Source of the DNA: Betaproteobacteria bacterium
GTDB taxonomy: Bacteria > Pseudomonadota > Gammaproteobacteria > Burkholderiales > Burkholderiaceae
NCBI GenBank assembly: GCA_009783065.1
Contig: WRHV01000016.1
Location: 1 to 19,423 of the forward strand
Length of the DNA stretch: 19,423 nucleotides
Direction of reading: 5' to 3'
Below the pieces are notes generated by a model. The model saw nothing but the letters and a program-made list of their open reading frames with translations. It was not told where the DNA came from and made no database searches. Positions 1 to 8,671 of the stretch are shown in pieces (positions within the stretch are counted from its first letter, which is position 1; the number at the start of each line of letters is the position of its first letter). The translations under genes were made by a program, and so were the position numbers.

Positions 1-704
1 AAAGACAGAGGCGCATTCAACATTTCAAGCCGTTCCACAGTCCCGACATCAGTCCAGTCTCCCCGATAGACTTCACCACCAACGAGACCTTTATCGGCAT
101 ATTGCCTCAGAAGCGTTCCCAGCCCCGCTTTTTCACCCGCTTTAATGCCATCAAACAAGGCCATACGATAGACACCGATACCGGAAAAGGTAAAATACCG
201 TTCGCCTTCATTACTGACGGAAAACAAATTCAGTGCAAAATCGCCATGCTCATAATAAGGCGGTTTTCTAACCAGATATAGCCACGCCATATCCTTTTTA
301 TCATCCGCATGCGGTGTTCCCCAAACATCATTGTCTTCAAGCGCGACCTTAACCTGCGAAAAATCAAAATGCGGGCAATAGATATCCGCCGCAATACCAA
401 CAAAACGATCCTCTCCGATCAAATGTCGCGCCTTGGCAACACCACCCGCTGTTTCCAGCGCTTCTCCTTCTGCGGAATAAACAATTTGCGCGCCAAAGCG
501 CGATCCGTCCCCCAATGCTTCCTCAATCATATGCCCCAAATAGGCATGATTAATAACAATATCGGTAATGCCGGCACGAACCAGATTGAGAATATGCCAG
601 ACAATCAATGGCCGGTTTCGCACTTCAAGCAGGGGCTTGGGAATATGGTCAGTCAACGGCCTTAGACGTTCCCCTCGGCCAGCAGCGAATATCATCGCTT
701 TCAT
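1..704 (-). CDS. murU: N-acetylmuramate-1-phosphate uridylyltransferase MurU, 3' end cut by the window edge
   Basis: Read on the minus strand from the ATG at 704-702 there are 234 codons without a stop, and the frame leaves the window at base 1. The N-terminus MKAMIFAAGRGERLRPLT is the nucleotide-binding signature of sugar-phosphate nucleotidyltransferases, followed by IPKPLLEV. The C-terminal part contains DWTDVGTVERLEML, typical of the MurU/GlmU-like fold. The family is usually about 220-235 residues, so only a few residues can be missing. MurU transfers UMP to MurNAc-1-phosphate, giving UDP-MurNAc directly in the recycling route that bypasses de novo synthesis. The gene lies 35 bases downstream of amgK on the same strand, with a good AGGA-type ribosome-binding site six bases before the ATG, which supports this start and an amgK-murU operon. 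A generic mannose/glucose-1-phosphate nucleotidyltransferase is the alternative, but the amgK neighbour argues for MurU. Confidence 0.88.
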   Translation of the reverse strand, partial: MKAMIFAAGRGERLRPLTDHIPKPLLEVRNRPLIVWHILNLVRAGITDIVINHAYLGHMIEEALGDGSRFGAQIVYSAEGEALETAGGVAKARHLIGEDRFVGIAADIYCPHFDFSQVKVALEDNDVWGTPHADDKKDMAWLYLVRKPPYYEHGDFALNLFSVSNEGERYFTFSGIGVYRMALFDGIKAGEKAGLGTLLRQYADKGLVGGEVYRGDWTDVGTVERLEMLNAPLS

Positions 705-739
705 TTTTCTTCCTGTTGTGTCAATTCAGAAAAAATTTC

Positions 740-1774
740 TTAAAATGTATACCTTACCTGTACCTCTTTTTGCAAAATCTGATCCAGAAGTCCTGCCAAT
801 GGTGCCAGTTCCGGATAACGTGAGGCGGTTTTGCATGTGTATGCCATGACAGTGGGTAAATCATTCAGATAAGCTTCCTTGCCGTCCCGATGATACAGTC
901 TGGCAAAAATACCGAGCACTTTCAGATGACGCTGTAGCCCCATGAATTCAAAATCCCGATAAAACGCATCTATATCGGGATGAACGGGTAATCCGGCTTT
1001 ACGTGCTCTTTCCCAGTACCGGATCGTCCAATCCAGCACGCTTTCCTCATCCCATACAATATAAGCATCCCGCAAAAGGGAAACCAAATCATATGTAATG
1101 GGCCCCAACACGGCATCCTGGAAATCCAGAACGCCCGGATTTCCTTTTTCCAATACCATCAGGTTGCGGGAATGATAATCACGATGCACATACACTTGCG
1201 GCTGTGCTAAATTGTTTGCCAAAATCAAGTCAAACATCTTTTGCAACGTTAAAACCTGGTTTTCAGATAACTGAATACCCAGATGCCTTTGTATATACCA
1301 TTCCGGAAAAAGCTTGAGTTCATTTAGGAGCAATGTCCGATCATATTCAGGTAATACACCCGATCTACTGGGCATCTGAATGCGCACTAGCGTATCAATA
1401 GCATCGAGATACATTTCATGGGCAGTTTCATCATTCAGCTTTTGCAGGTAGGTGGTGACACCCAAATCGGAAAGCAGTAAAAATCCTTGCTCGACGTTTT
1501 TTTCAATCACCTTCGGCACAGAAACATTGCATTGGCCGAAAATCTCAGCGACGTGAATAAACGGCAAGACTTTTTCTTTTTCGGGAGGCGCATCCATGAC
1601 AATATAGCTGCCGTTGCCGGAATCAACCCGAAAGTAACGCCGGAAGCTCGCATCGGATGAGGCGGGCCTGATGTTTTTGGAATCCACATTGTGCTGGGAA
1701 AGCGAATCCAGCCATAACTGTAATGAAGCTAAACGGGAATCGGATGCTATCATGGAGCCCGCAAATAGTGACAT
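740..1774 (-). CDS. amgK: N-acetylmuramate/N-acetylglucosamine kinase AmgK
   Basis: This is a 344-residue aminoglycoside-phosphotransferase-like (APH fold) kinase. The catalytic loop HRDYHSRNLMV lies at about residues 197-207, with catalytic Asp199 and metal-binding Asn204. The Mg-binding segment VLDFQDA is at about 215-221. AmgK phosphorylates the anomeric position of MurNAc (or GlcNAc) in the cytoplasm, and the product is the substrate of MurU, encoded just downstream. It starts the operon that diverges from lptD, a common betaproteobacterial and pseudomonad arrangement. The start is uncertain: neither the ATG at 1774 nor the in-frame ATG at 1756 (MIASDSRLASL) has a clear Shine-Dalgarno sequence, and the second gives an N-terminus closer to what I expect for the family. 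The C-terminal half matches the family without gaps. The kinase assignment is firm; the substrate is inferred from family and neighbour. Confidence 0.9.
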   Translation of the reverse strand: MSLFAGSMIASDSRLASLQLWLDSLSQHNVDSKNIRPASSDASFRRYFRVDSGNGSYIVMDAPPEKEKVLPFIHVAEIFGQCNVSVPKVIEKNVEQGFLLLSDLGVTTYLQKLNDETAHEMYLDAIDTLVRIQMPSRSGVLPEYDRTLLLNELKLFPEWYIQRHLGIQLSENQVLTLQKMFDLILANNLAQPQVYVHRDYHSRNLMVLEKGNPGVLDFQDAVLGPITYDLVSLLRDAYIVWDEESVLDWTIRYWERARKAGLPVHPDIDAFYRDFEFMGLQRHLKVLGIFARLYHRDGKEAYLNDLPTVMAYTCKTASRYPELAPLAGLLDQILQKEVQVRYTF

Positions 1775-1816
1775 GAGAATGATGAAATTGTTACGTTTTA
1801 AAATATAAAGTTCTCA

Positions 1817-1822
1817 TATAAT
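1817..1822 (+). promoter_or_regulatory. Candidate -10 box for lptD operon in the divergent spacer
   Basis: The 94-base spacer between amgK and lptD contains a perfect TATAAT on the plus strand, 46 bases before the lptD ATG. No good TTGACA-like element sits 16-18 bases upstream; the nearest candidates (GTTTTA with a 16-base spacer, TTACGT with 20) are weak. The spacer is AT-rich and must also hold the amgK-murU promoter on the other strand. The lptD ATG itself has no recognisable Shine-Dalgarno sequence. Confidence 0.4.
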
Positions 1823-1868
1823 AGTTGATTCGCCAGAAAATTGCTGCAAATTCGATTCTAATCTTTCA

Positions 1869-4367
1869 ATGATCTTTCGTCCCGCCATTATTCGCTGGTA
1901 TCCATTATTGCCTGTGATATTGGTTGTCTTAGCCTTGCCAATAACAGCAGGGGCACAGATCAACCCGATTTCTCGTCATCCTGATGAAGATGACCGAATA
2001 ATTTCTGCCACACCGCAGCAGCATCCCCTCTCAGGACGTCTGGATCGCGGGCTGAATTTGGAATATCAAACCGAGGCACAAAAGAAACCATCAAGAAAAC
2101 CCGACACGTATACCCTCCTCCGAAATGAGCGCCAGATGGATACCGTCCTTGCAACCGGGCGGCGCAGATATGGCAATCAACAAAAAGTACAGACGTTTGA
2201 TTTCTATAGTCATACCAAAAAAAGACCTCCCAAACAAAAAACCATCTTGGAAGATGATCAAAATGCGCCCATTATCTTCTGGGCTGAACAAATAACCGGC
2301 CGTCCTGATCGAGAATTGAATCTGGACAGCCTGGTTGAGATGGAAAAAGGACAGACCCGCATCACCGGTGACCACGGTATTTTCCGCCAAGTAGAAAATG
2401 AAGTGGAATTTATCGGAAATGTGGATATCATGCGGTATGGTGATCGATACAAATCCGAATCTATCCAGCTCAACTTAGATACCGGAGAAGGCGTACTGAA
2501 CCGCGCTAAATACTGGCTCAGCACAACCGGCGGACAGGGCAAAGCCGAACGTATTGACCTGGAAGATAAATATAATACAACCATTGTTAACGGCACTTAC
2601 ACAACCTGCGAAGGGGAAAATCCCGACTGGTATCTCGCAACAAACGCACTCAATCTGGATACGGCCAGAAATATCGGTACAGCAGGACGTTCCGTCCTGT
2701 ACTTCAAGAATGTGCCCATTCTTGGAGCGCCTTTTATAACCTTTCCCCTCAGCAATGAAAGAAAATCCGGTTTTCTTCCCCCCACCCTCGGGGTCACATC
2801 AAAGGGAGGTATGGAACTGGCGGTTCCATATTACTTTAATCTGGCGCCTAACTATGATTTGACCATTTTCCCCAAATACATCGCAAAACGGGGTTTTCAG
2901 ATGGGCGCTCTCGGGCGCTATTTGGGGCACACCTATTCCGGCAAAACTTACATCGAATATCTGCCAAACGATAACGCGGCTCATCGGGACCGTTATGTCA
3001 TTTCATCCCAGCATAAACACAATTTTGCGCCTGGCTGGGCTTATACCTGGGATTTCAGCAAAGCATCCGACAATAATTATCCAGATGATTTTTCGAGTCC
3101 GGTTTTTAAAGGAAACCGAATTTTGCTGCAGGACGGCAATGTATCTTACAGCGATACTTACTGGAACTTGATGGCAGGAGCCAGCCGTTATCAGATTTTG
3201 CAGGACAAGGCTGCGCCGATCGTCCCGAGCTACGACCGTCTTCCCTATGTCAATCTCAATGCCTTTCGATATGATATGAAAGGATTTGATATGACTACCA
3301 ATCTTCAGTACGCTCGTTTTTGGCTTTCAGATGATAAACTCCAAAACAGACAACGCGGCGACCGATATGTCGCTAAGCCTTCCGTATCTTTCCCTATGGT
3401 TTCGAGTGGTTATTTCCTGACACCCAGGGCTTCCGTGCACTATGCCAGTTACAATCTAGACAGCATAAACCTCCAGCACGGGCAGGACAGGAATATGTCC
3501 AGGACTATCCCGACACTTTCTTTGGATAGCGGCCTCATTTTTGAACGACCGACTTCTTTCTTTCGTACGGACATGACCCAGACTTTAGAACCCAGGTTAT
3601 TTTATGTCTATACGCCTTACCGGAATCAAAGTAAATATCCCATTTTTGATTCCGGCGAGCCCGGATTCGGCTATGCGCAACTCTTCGCGGAAAACCGGTT
3701 TGTCGGTGAGGACAGAATAGCCGACGCCAATAACCTGACAGCAGCCGTCACTTCCCGTTATATTGAACAATCAGGTGCAGAAAGGATGCGTTTCACGATC
3801 GGCCAGCGTTACTATTTCTCAAATCAGCGAGTTACGCTCTTTTCCCCCGGCAACCAACAAGACGAAAGACGTTCAGACCTGCTTCTTTTAGCAAACGGTT
3901 TGTTGACGCCCAAACTGGCTGTGGATGCCGCCATTCAGTATAATCAGCAGACAAGTCGCACTTATAGCGCCAATTATAGTTTGCAATGGCGGCCAGCAGA
4001 TAAAAAAGTACTGAATGCTGAATACCGCTACCTGCGTAACTCAGTTGATGAATTCGGTAATGTCATTGACCAGATCAACGTTTCCGGTCAGTGGCCATTA
4101 GGCAAACGCTGGTATGCCGTCGGCCAAATCAGCTATTCTTTACCTGACAGCAAAACCATTGAAAGCCTGTTTGGTGTCGAATATAACGCCGACTGCTGGA
4201 TAGGCCGTATTGTAGCGCAACGACGTGTAACGTCATCCACGGAATCCAACACCGCCTTGTTCTTTCAATTAGAATTGAAAGGGATGTCAAAAATTGGTTC
4301 AAACCCCTTGGAATCGCTGAGAAAAAGCATCCCGGGCTATCGCCCTCTGACATCCTATGAAAAGTAA
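1869..4367 (+). CDS. lptD: LPS-assembly outer-membrane protein LptD (OstA/Imp)
   Basis: At 832 residues this is a little longer than E. coli LptD. It begins with a signal peptide (basic residues, then a hydrophobic stretch, cleavage expected after ITAGA near residue 29). Residues about 30-130 are polar and probably disordered. The OstA_N/LptA-like domain covers roughly 135-270 (TRITGDHGIFRQVENEVEF, then NGTYTTCEGENPDWYL). The rest is the OstA_C beta-barrel, which ends near EYNADCWIGRIVAQRR and a short tail. LptD, with LptE, inserts lipopolysaccharide into the outer leaflet. Only two cysteines are present, Cys247 and Cys776, where the E. coli protein has four forming two disulfides; the N-terminal Cys and one of the paired C-terminal cysteines are absent. 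It is the first gene of the plus-strand cluster lptD-surA-pdxA-rsmA, and the next gene, surA, encodes the chaperone that helps fold it. Confidence 0.97.
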   Translation: MIFRPAIIRWYPLLPVILVVLALPITAGAQINPISRHPDEDDRIISATPQQHPLSGRLDRGLNLEYQTEAQKKPSRKPDTYTLLRNERQMDTVLATGRRRYGNQQKVQTFDFYSHTKKRPPKQKTILEDDQNAPIIFWAEQITGRPDRELNLDSLVEMEKGQTRITGDHGIFRQVENEVEFIGNVDIMRYGDRYKSESIQLNLDTGEGVLNRAKYWLSTTGGQGKAERIDLEDKYNTTIVNGTYTTCEGENPDWYLATNALNLDTARNIGTAGRSVLYFKNVPILGAPFITFPLSNERKSGFLPPTLGVTSKGGMELAVPYYFNLAPNYDLTIFPKYIAKRGFQMGALGRYLGHTYSGKTYIEYLPNDNAAHRDRYVISSQHKHNFAPGWAYTWDFSKASDNNYPDDFSSPVFKGNRILLQDGNVSYSDTYWNLMAGASRYQILQDKAAPIVPSYDRLPYVNLNAFRYDMKGFDMTTNLQYARFWLSDDKLQNRQRGDRYVAKPSVSFPMVSSGYFLTPRASVHYASYNLDSINLQHGQDRNMSRTIPTLSLDSGLIFERPTSFFRTDMTQTLEPRLFYVYTPYRNQSKYPIFDSGEPGFGYAQLFAENRFVGEDRIADANNLTAAVTSRYIEQSGAERMRFTIGQRYYFSNQRVTLFSPGNQQDERRSDLLLLANGLLTPKLAVDAAIQYNQQTSRTYSANYSLQWRPADKKVLNAEYRYLRNSVDEFGNVIDQINVSGQWPLGKRWYAVGQISYSLPDSKTIESLFGVEYNADCWIGRIVAQRRVTSSTESNTALFFQLELKGMSKIGSNPLESLRKSIPGYRPLTSYEK

Positions 4368-4405
4368 TAGCCATTGAGCCATATTTTCTACGAAGAATGT
4401 ATACC

Positions 4406-5800
4406 ATGATCACTTTCACCCAACTATTCAGAACATTTCATAGACCAGCATTTTTTATCATGATGCTTGCGTCTGCCTTCTCTATTTGTGTGGCCCAGCC
4501 CATTACAAAACAGCAAACAGCACCACAGGTCAAAGTGGATTCTATTGTGGTTGTTGTCAATAGTGACGTCATCACACGCAAGGAACTAAGCGAGCGTACC
4601 GTATTAATTGAAGGCCGCTTAAAACAGCAAGGCATCCATCCGCCGCGAGCAGAACTTGAACGTCAGGTTCTGGAACGCATGATTGTTGAAAGCGTCCAAC
4701 TGCAAATGGCAAAGGAAAGAGGTATTCGGGTAGACGACCGGCAATTAGATGGTATGGTCGCTATTATTGCTGAACAAAACCGCATGACTGTGGAGCAATT
4801 CCAAAAACAGCTTGAATCAGACGGTTCATCGCTGGCCAGTTTTAGGGAAAGCGTTCGCAACGATATCATCCGCCAGCGCCTGAGAGAACAGGATGTCATC
4901 AGCAAAATTGAAATCAGCGATTCTGAAATCGACCATCTTCTGGGCACACAACAAACCGGTTCCGAACCGGCGCAATCGAAACAGGAAGTGAGGCTGGGCC
5001 ATATTTTGATCCGTATCCCTGAAAATGCTTCTCCAGAACAGATTGCCGGACGCCGCGACCGTGCGGAACACGTCCTTCGGAACCTGCAAGCAGGTGGAAG
5101 TTTCCAACAAAACGCGGCCACCTATTCTGACGGGGATGAAGGTTTAAACGGCGGTGATATGGGTTGGCGCAACGCCAACCGCCTGCCTTCGCTTTTTGTT
5201 GAAGCCATTGCCAACCTGAAAACAGGAGAAATAACCCCTATTCTGAAAAGCGCCAATGGTTTTCACATTCTGAAAGTATTGGATAAGCGGGAAGCAAAAC
5301 CAACTTCTGCGCCGCAAGCCCATACCAAATCGGCTATCTCTACTAATAGCGCCGTGCAGCAAATCCATGCTCGCCACATCCTGATCAAAGTAAACCAACT
5401 GGTATCGGCAGATGAAGCCAAACGTAAGCTGATAGAACTAAAAAAACGGTTAATCAATAAAGCAGCTACATTTGAAGAACTGGCACGGATGTATTCTAAT
5501 GACACCTCAGCAAGCAAAGGAGGGGACTTAGGTTGGATTTATCCAGGCGATACCGTACCGGAATTTGAAAAAGCATTACTGTCATTACAACCCGGCGAAA
5601 TCAGCGATCCGATTGAAACACAATTTGGTTTTCACCTTATTGAAGTCCTTGAACGTAAAACCGAAGACGCATCCATGGAAAGAAAACGCATTGCCGCCAA
5701 ACAAGCCTTGCTGGAACGTAAGATTGAAGAAGCAACAGAAGAATGGATGCGGCAGTTGCGTGATCGTGCCTATGTAGAGTACCGGTTTGAAGAAGAATAA
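4406..5800 (+). CDS. surA: Periplasmic chaperone / peptidyl-prolyl isomerase SurA
   Basis: The protein is about 464 residues from the ATG at 4406. I prefer this start over the in-frame ATG at 4397 because GAAGA at 4392-4396 is then nine bases upstream, while it directly abuts the earlier ATG. A signal peptide covers the first 30 residues or so (hydrophobic core ending SICVAQ). The SurA N-domain follows, with VDSIVVVVNSDVITRKEL near its beginning. Two parvulin (PPIC) domains lie at about residues 195-295 and 320-422: GHILIRIPENASP with GGDMGWRNANRLP, and ARHILIKVNQLVS with GGDLGWIYPGDTVPEFE. The second ends in QFGFHLIEVLERK, followed by the C-terminal helix. SurA carries unfolded outer-membrane proteins across the periplasm, and LptD is a classic client, encoded 38 bases upstream. 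Length and domain order are normal. Confidence 0.96.
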   Translation: MITFTQLFRTFHRPAFFIMMLASAFSICVAQPITKQQTAPQVKVDSIVVVVNSDVITRKELSERTVLIEGRLKQQGIHPPRAELERQVLERMIVESVQLQMAKERGIRVDDRQLDGMVAIIAEQNRMTVEQFQKQLESDGSSLASFRESVRNDIIRQRLREQDVISKIEISDSEIDHLLGTQQTGSEPAQSKQEVRLGHILIRIPENASPEQIAGRRDRAEHVLRNLQAGGSFQQNAATYSDGDEGLNGGDMGWRNANRLPSLFVEAIANLKTGEITPILKSANGFHILKVLDKREAKPTSAPQAHTKSAISTNSAVQQIHARHILIKVNQLVSADEAKRKLIELKKRLINKAATFEELARMYSNDTSASKGGDLGWIYPGDTVPEFEKALLSLQPGEISDPIETQFGFHLIEVLERKTEDASMERKRIAAKQALLERKIEEATEEWMRQLRDRAYVEYRFEEE

Positions 5801-5819
5801 ATCAACCTGATCTATCCGG

Positions 5820-6884
5820 ATGTCATCGACACCTGTTATTGCTATTACTTTGGGTGAGCCGGCTGGGATTGGTCCGGAAGTTGCCTTACGCGCAGCATGG
5901 GCACTGCGCCAGGAAATCCATCCTGTTTTGATTGGCGACTGGCGTCAATTGGAAAAACTGGCATTCAGTGTTGATAAAAACATCCGTCTACAATGCGTAC
6001 AAAAGGAAGCGCTCGACCGGATCAGATCGTTTTACCGCTCCGGAACACTCACGGTCATGGATTCGCCCCTCCCGCAAACCATCAAACCGGGCCAGCCTGA
6101 CCCGTTTAATGCAAAAGCGATACTGGATGGGCTGGATCTTGCCATACAGGGTACCGTAAAAAAACATTTCGATGCGATTGCAACCGCACCCATACAAAAA
6201 AGCATGATCAATGATGCAGGTATTTCCTTTACAGGACACACCGAATATCTCGCCGAAAAATTACAGGCGGATCAGGTTGTCATGATGCTGGCAGGCCAAA
6301 TATCCTCACCAGCAGACGGGCATGTTCAACCATTGCGCGTTGCACTTGCAACCACCCATCTTCCTCTTAAAGATGTTCCTGCTGCTGTCAGCAGGGAATC
6401 CCTGATGCAGACTCTTCGTATCCTGCACAGTGAACTTCAGGATAAATTCGGAATCATCCAGCCCCGTATCCTGGTAAGCGGGTTGAACCCGCATGCAGGA
6501 GAAAATGGTTACCTGGGAACAGAAGAAATCGATACGATCACACCCGTTATCCAATCCGCACAACAGCACGGCATGCATGTAAAAGGTCCTTTTCCAGCGG
6601 ATACCTTATTTTTGCCTCACCATCTCCATCAAGCAGACTGTTTTCTGGTGATGTATCACGATCAGGGATTGCCGGTACTGAAATACGCTACTTTTGGGCA
6701 TGGCGTCAATATCACGCTGGGGCTGCCGGTCATTCGCACATCAGTTGATCACGGTACAGCGCTTGATATCGCTATCCAGGGAATTGGTCATGCCGATTAC
6801 GGCAGCATGATGGAAGCCGTCAGGTTGGCAGCAAGCATGGCATCTCAACAACGGCTATCCCAAAAATGTGTGAAAAAACAATGA
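5820..6884 (+). CDS. pdxA: 4-hydroxythreonine-4-phosphate dehydrogenase PdxA
   Basis: This 354-residue protein begins with the family signature [20 protein letters not shown]. The three divalent-metal ligands are visible as His180 (ATTHLP), His225 (NPHAGENG) and His280 ([12 protein letters not shown]). Their spacing, 45 and 55 residues, equals that of E. coli PdxA (His166, His211, His266 as I recall). The substrate-binding HTEYLAE segment is at about 140-146, and [18 protein letters not shown] lies near the C-terminus. PdxA oxidises 4-phosphohydroxy-L-threonine with NAD(P) in the DXP-dependent route to pyridoxal 5'-phosphate, in the cytoplasm. It lies 19 bases after surA and overlaps rsmA by four bases (ATGA), so it is surely co-transcribed. 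The start has only a weak ribosome-binding site (CCGG just before the ATG), but the N-terminal signature fixes it. Confidence 0.97.
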   Translation: MSSTPVIAITLGEPAGIGPEVALRAAWALRQEIHPVLIGDWRQLEKLAFSVDKNIRLQCVQKEALDRIRSFYRSGTLTVMDSPLPQTIKPGQPDPFNAKAILDGLDLAIQGTVKKHFDAIATAPIQKSMINDAGISFTGHTEYLAEKLQADQVVMMLAGQISSPADGHVQPLRVALATTHLPLKDVPAAVSRESLMQTLRILHSELQDKFGIIQPRILVSGLNPHAGENGYLGTEEIDTITPVIQSAQQHGMHVKGPFPADTLFLPHHLHQADCFLVMYHDQGLPVLKYATFGHGVNITLGLPVIRTSVDHGTALDIAIQGIGHADYGSMMEAVRLAASMASQQRLSQKCVKKQ

Positions 6885-7651
6885 AACACATTCCAAGAAA
6901 ACGTTTCGGCCAGAATTTTCTGAAAGACCAGGCTGTTCTGGAAACAATCATTACAGCCATCGCCCCTAAGCCCACTGACCTGATGGTCGAAATCGGTCCC
7001 GGACTGGGCGCCCTGACGCAACGGCTGCTCCGGTTCTTACCTCAACTCCATGTTATCGAGCTGGACCGTGATCTGGTTAAACAACTTGAAAAAACATATC
7101 CTTCAGATACGCTGGTCATTCATCAAGGAGATGTGCTGCAGTTTGACTTCAAAAAAATCATATCCGCATCCGATCAGAAAATACGTATCGTCGGCAATTT
7201 ACCATACAACATTTCTACGCCCCTTCTTTTTCATTTGACGCCCTTTACCCAACAGGTTCAAGATCAGCACTTTATGCTGCAAAAGGAAGTCGTTGAGCGA
7301 ATGATTGCCGAACCAGGCAATAGAATATACGGTCGCCTGTCCGTGATGCTTCAGTGGCAATATCACATGGACATGCTGTTTATCATACCGCCTTCCGCTT
7401 TTACGCCTCAGCCCAAAGTGGATTCTGCCATTGTACGCATGATCCCCCGTCTCCATCCGGCTGACTGCGATATCCGGAAACTGGAAAAAACCGTTACCCA
7501 GGCATTTTCGCAACGAAGAAAAATTCTGCGCAATACACTGGCACCGCTATTTAGTGAAAATGAATTGATTGATACCGGTATCGATCCAGCAAAACGTCCG
7601 GAAGATATTTCTGTCAACCAGTTTATTTCCCTGGCCAACCGCTTGCCCTGA
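6881..7651 (+). CDS. rsmA: 16S rRNA adenine(1518/1519)-dimethyltransferase RsmA (KsgA)
   Basis: The protein is 256 residues from the ATG at 6881. That ATG overlaps the pdxA stop as ATGA, and it places the conserved [15 protein letters not shown] at the N-terminus. The in-frame ATG at 6866 would only add five residues. The Rossmann methyltransferase core shows the SAM-binding motif [15 protein letters not shown] (about 36-50), the acidic HVIELDRDL (about 57-65) and the catalytic motif GNLPYNIST (105-113), which holds the target adenine. The KsgA C-terminal domain follows with [13 protein letters not shown] and [13 protein letters not shown]. It dimethylates two adenines in helix 45 of 16S rRNA late in 30S assembly. 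In enterobacteria the cluster continues into apaG-apaH; here rsmA is the last gene and its stop lies three bases from the stop of a convergent regulator, with no room for a terminator between them. Confidence 0.97.
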   Translation: MKHIPRKRFGQNFLKDQAVLETIITAIAPKPTDLMVEIGPGLGALTQRLLRFLPQLHVIELDRDLVKQLEKTYPSDTLVIHQGDVLQFDFKKIISASDQKIRIVGNLPYNISTPLLFHLTPFTQQVQDQHFMLQKEVVERMIAEPGNRIYGRLSVMLQWQYHMDMLFIIPPSAFTPQPKVDSAIVRMIPRLHPADCDIRKLEKTVTQAFSQRRKILRNTLAPLFSENELIDTGIDPAKRPEDISVNQFISLANRLP

Positions 7652-7654
7652 TGT

Positions 7655-8575
7655 TTATTTTTCGCTTTTCTCGCCGCAAACACCAACATGGGAAGCAGAC
7701 AGAATCGTTTCGACAGCAGGATGACGGATTTTAAGTTCAGCCAAAACGGCATAATAATATTCCCGGATTTCTTCCAGTTCCCCTATCGGCACCGCATTGA
7801 ACTGCTCCTTGATATCGGCGGCAAGCATCAACGGTGCCGGAAACATCCCAAGGCCACTTCGGCCAAATGTCATCAAAAGCGCGCTATCTTCAAACTCACC
7901 GACAATATTGGGACGCAACCCATTGATCTCAAACCATTGGTCAAGACGACTCCGCAACGTATTATTTCGGGTTGGCAACAGCACCGGCGCACCATTCATA
8001 CTGGCCGGAAAATGCTCACGGTAAGAGCGAGCCAGTGACTCTGTTCCAAAAAGACAAATCTTGCAATCCCCTAATTCATGGCTAAATACCCTGAGACTGC
8101 TTCCAGCATTGACAGGACGATCTGTTAAAACAACATCCAATTTATGCAATGCCAAATCGGCCAGAAGCATTTCAAATTCGCCTTCATAACATTCTATTCG
8201 GACACGTTGCGATATCCGGAGCACCACTTCCAACAAACGATATGCAATCAGCTTGGGTAGCGAATCCGAGATACCGACCGTCAGCCTTATGCTTTGTCCA
8301 ATATCGTCTTCAGCAAATGCTTCCTGCAATTGTTCTCCCAGCATAAAAATCTGGTCAGCATAGCCCAATGCAAGACGTCCGGCTTCGGTCAGTACAATGC
8401 GGCGTCCCTGTGGCGCAAACAAGGTTTTACCCATTGCTTTTTCTAAAAGCGAAAGCTGCATGCTAATCGTCTGCACAGCAACACCAAGCCGTTCAGCAGC
8501 TCTGGTTACGCCACCTTCCTTGGCAACGACCCAGAAATAGTAAAGGTGACGATAATTCAGATTGGGATTGCTCAT
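7655..8575 (-). CDS. LysR-family transcriptional regulator, NhaR-like
   Basis: This is a 306-residue LysR-type regulator. The N-terminal winged helix-turn-helix covers about residues 7-66 (LNYRHLYYFWVVAKEGGVT, AAERLGVAVQTISMQLSLLE), then RRIVLTEAGRLALGYADQIF leads into the linker helix. The NYxHLYYFW opening and the substitution of the usual VSRQI by ISMQL resemble NhaR, the sodium-responsive activator of nhaA in E. coli, rather than most LysR proteins. The effector-binding half (about 95-300) shows the usual alternating pattern. No nhaA lies next to it, but a putative Na+/H+ antiporter lies 4 kb away on the same strand (12517-13779). Its immediate partner is the divergent ribosome-hibernation gene. 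LysR regulators often act on the divergent promoter, so the palindrome at 8628-8647 is a candidate site. The ligand is unknown; the NhaR assignment is a family-level resemblance judged by eye. Confidence 0.85.
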   Translation of the reverse strand: MSNPNLNYRHLYYFWVVAKEGGVTRAAERLGVAVQTISMQLSLLEKAMGKTLFAPQGRRIVLTEAGRLALGYADQIFMLGEQLQEAFAEDDIGQSIRLTVGISDSLPKLIAYRLLEVVLRISQRVRIECYEGEFEMLLADLALHKLDVVLTDRPVNAGSSLRVFSHELGDCKICLFGTESLARSYREHFPASMNGAPVLLPTRNNTLRSRLDQWFEINGLRPNIVGEFEDSALLMTFGRSGLGMFPAPLMLAADIKEQFNAVPIGELEEIREYYYAVLAELKIRHPAVETILSASHVGVCGEKSEK

Positions 8576-8627
8576 TGTTCAGTTTTTTCGAAGTAATCGT
8601 ATTATTATCTTCTCTTTTTTTATGAAG

Positions 8628-8647
8628 CGTTATTCTCTAAAATAACG
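8628..8647. repeat. Perfect 7-6-7 palindrome in the LysR/hpf divergent spacer
   Basis: The sequence is CGTTATT, a six-base centre CTCTAA, then AATAACG: a perfect inverted repeat centred 34 bases before the hpf start codon. It lies within the 96-base spacer shared with the divergent LysR-type gene. It may be an operator or a short stem in the hpf leader. It is not followed by a U run on either strand and so is not an intrinsic terminator. Confidence 0.6.
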
Positions 8648-8671
8648 ACTAAAGTCATTGCAGGAGAAGAC

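Noticed and set aside
1775..1868. Sigma-E promoter for lptD-surA, as in E. coli
   Set aside because: No GGAACTT-like -35 with a matching -10 is present on the plus strand; GAGAACTT occurs only on the minus strand and lacks a partner.
6378..6395. CCTGCTG-CTGT-CAGCAGG hairpin in pdxA
   Set aside because: It is a short stem inside coding sequence built from common Leu/Ala/Ser codons, with no associated signal.
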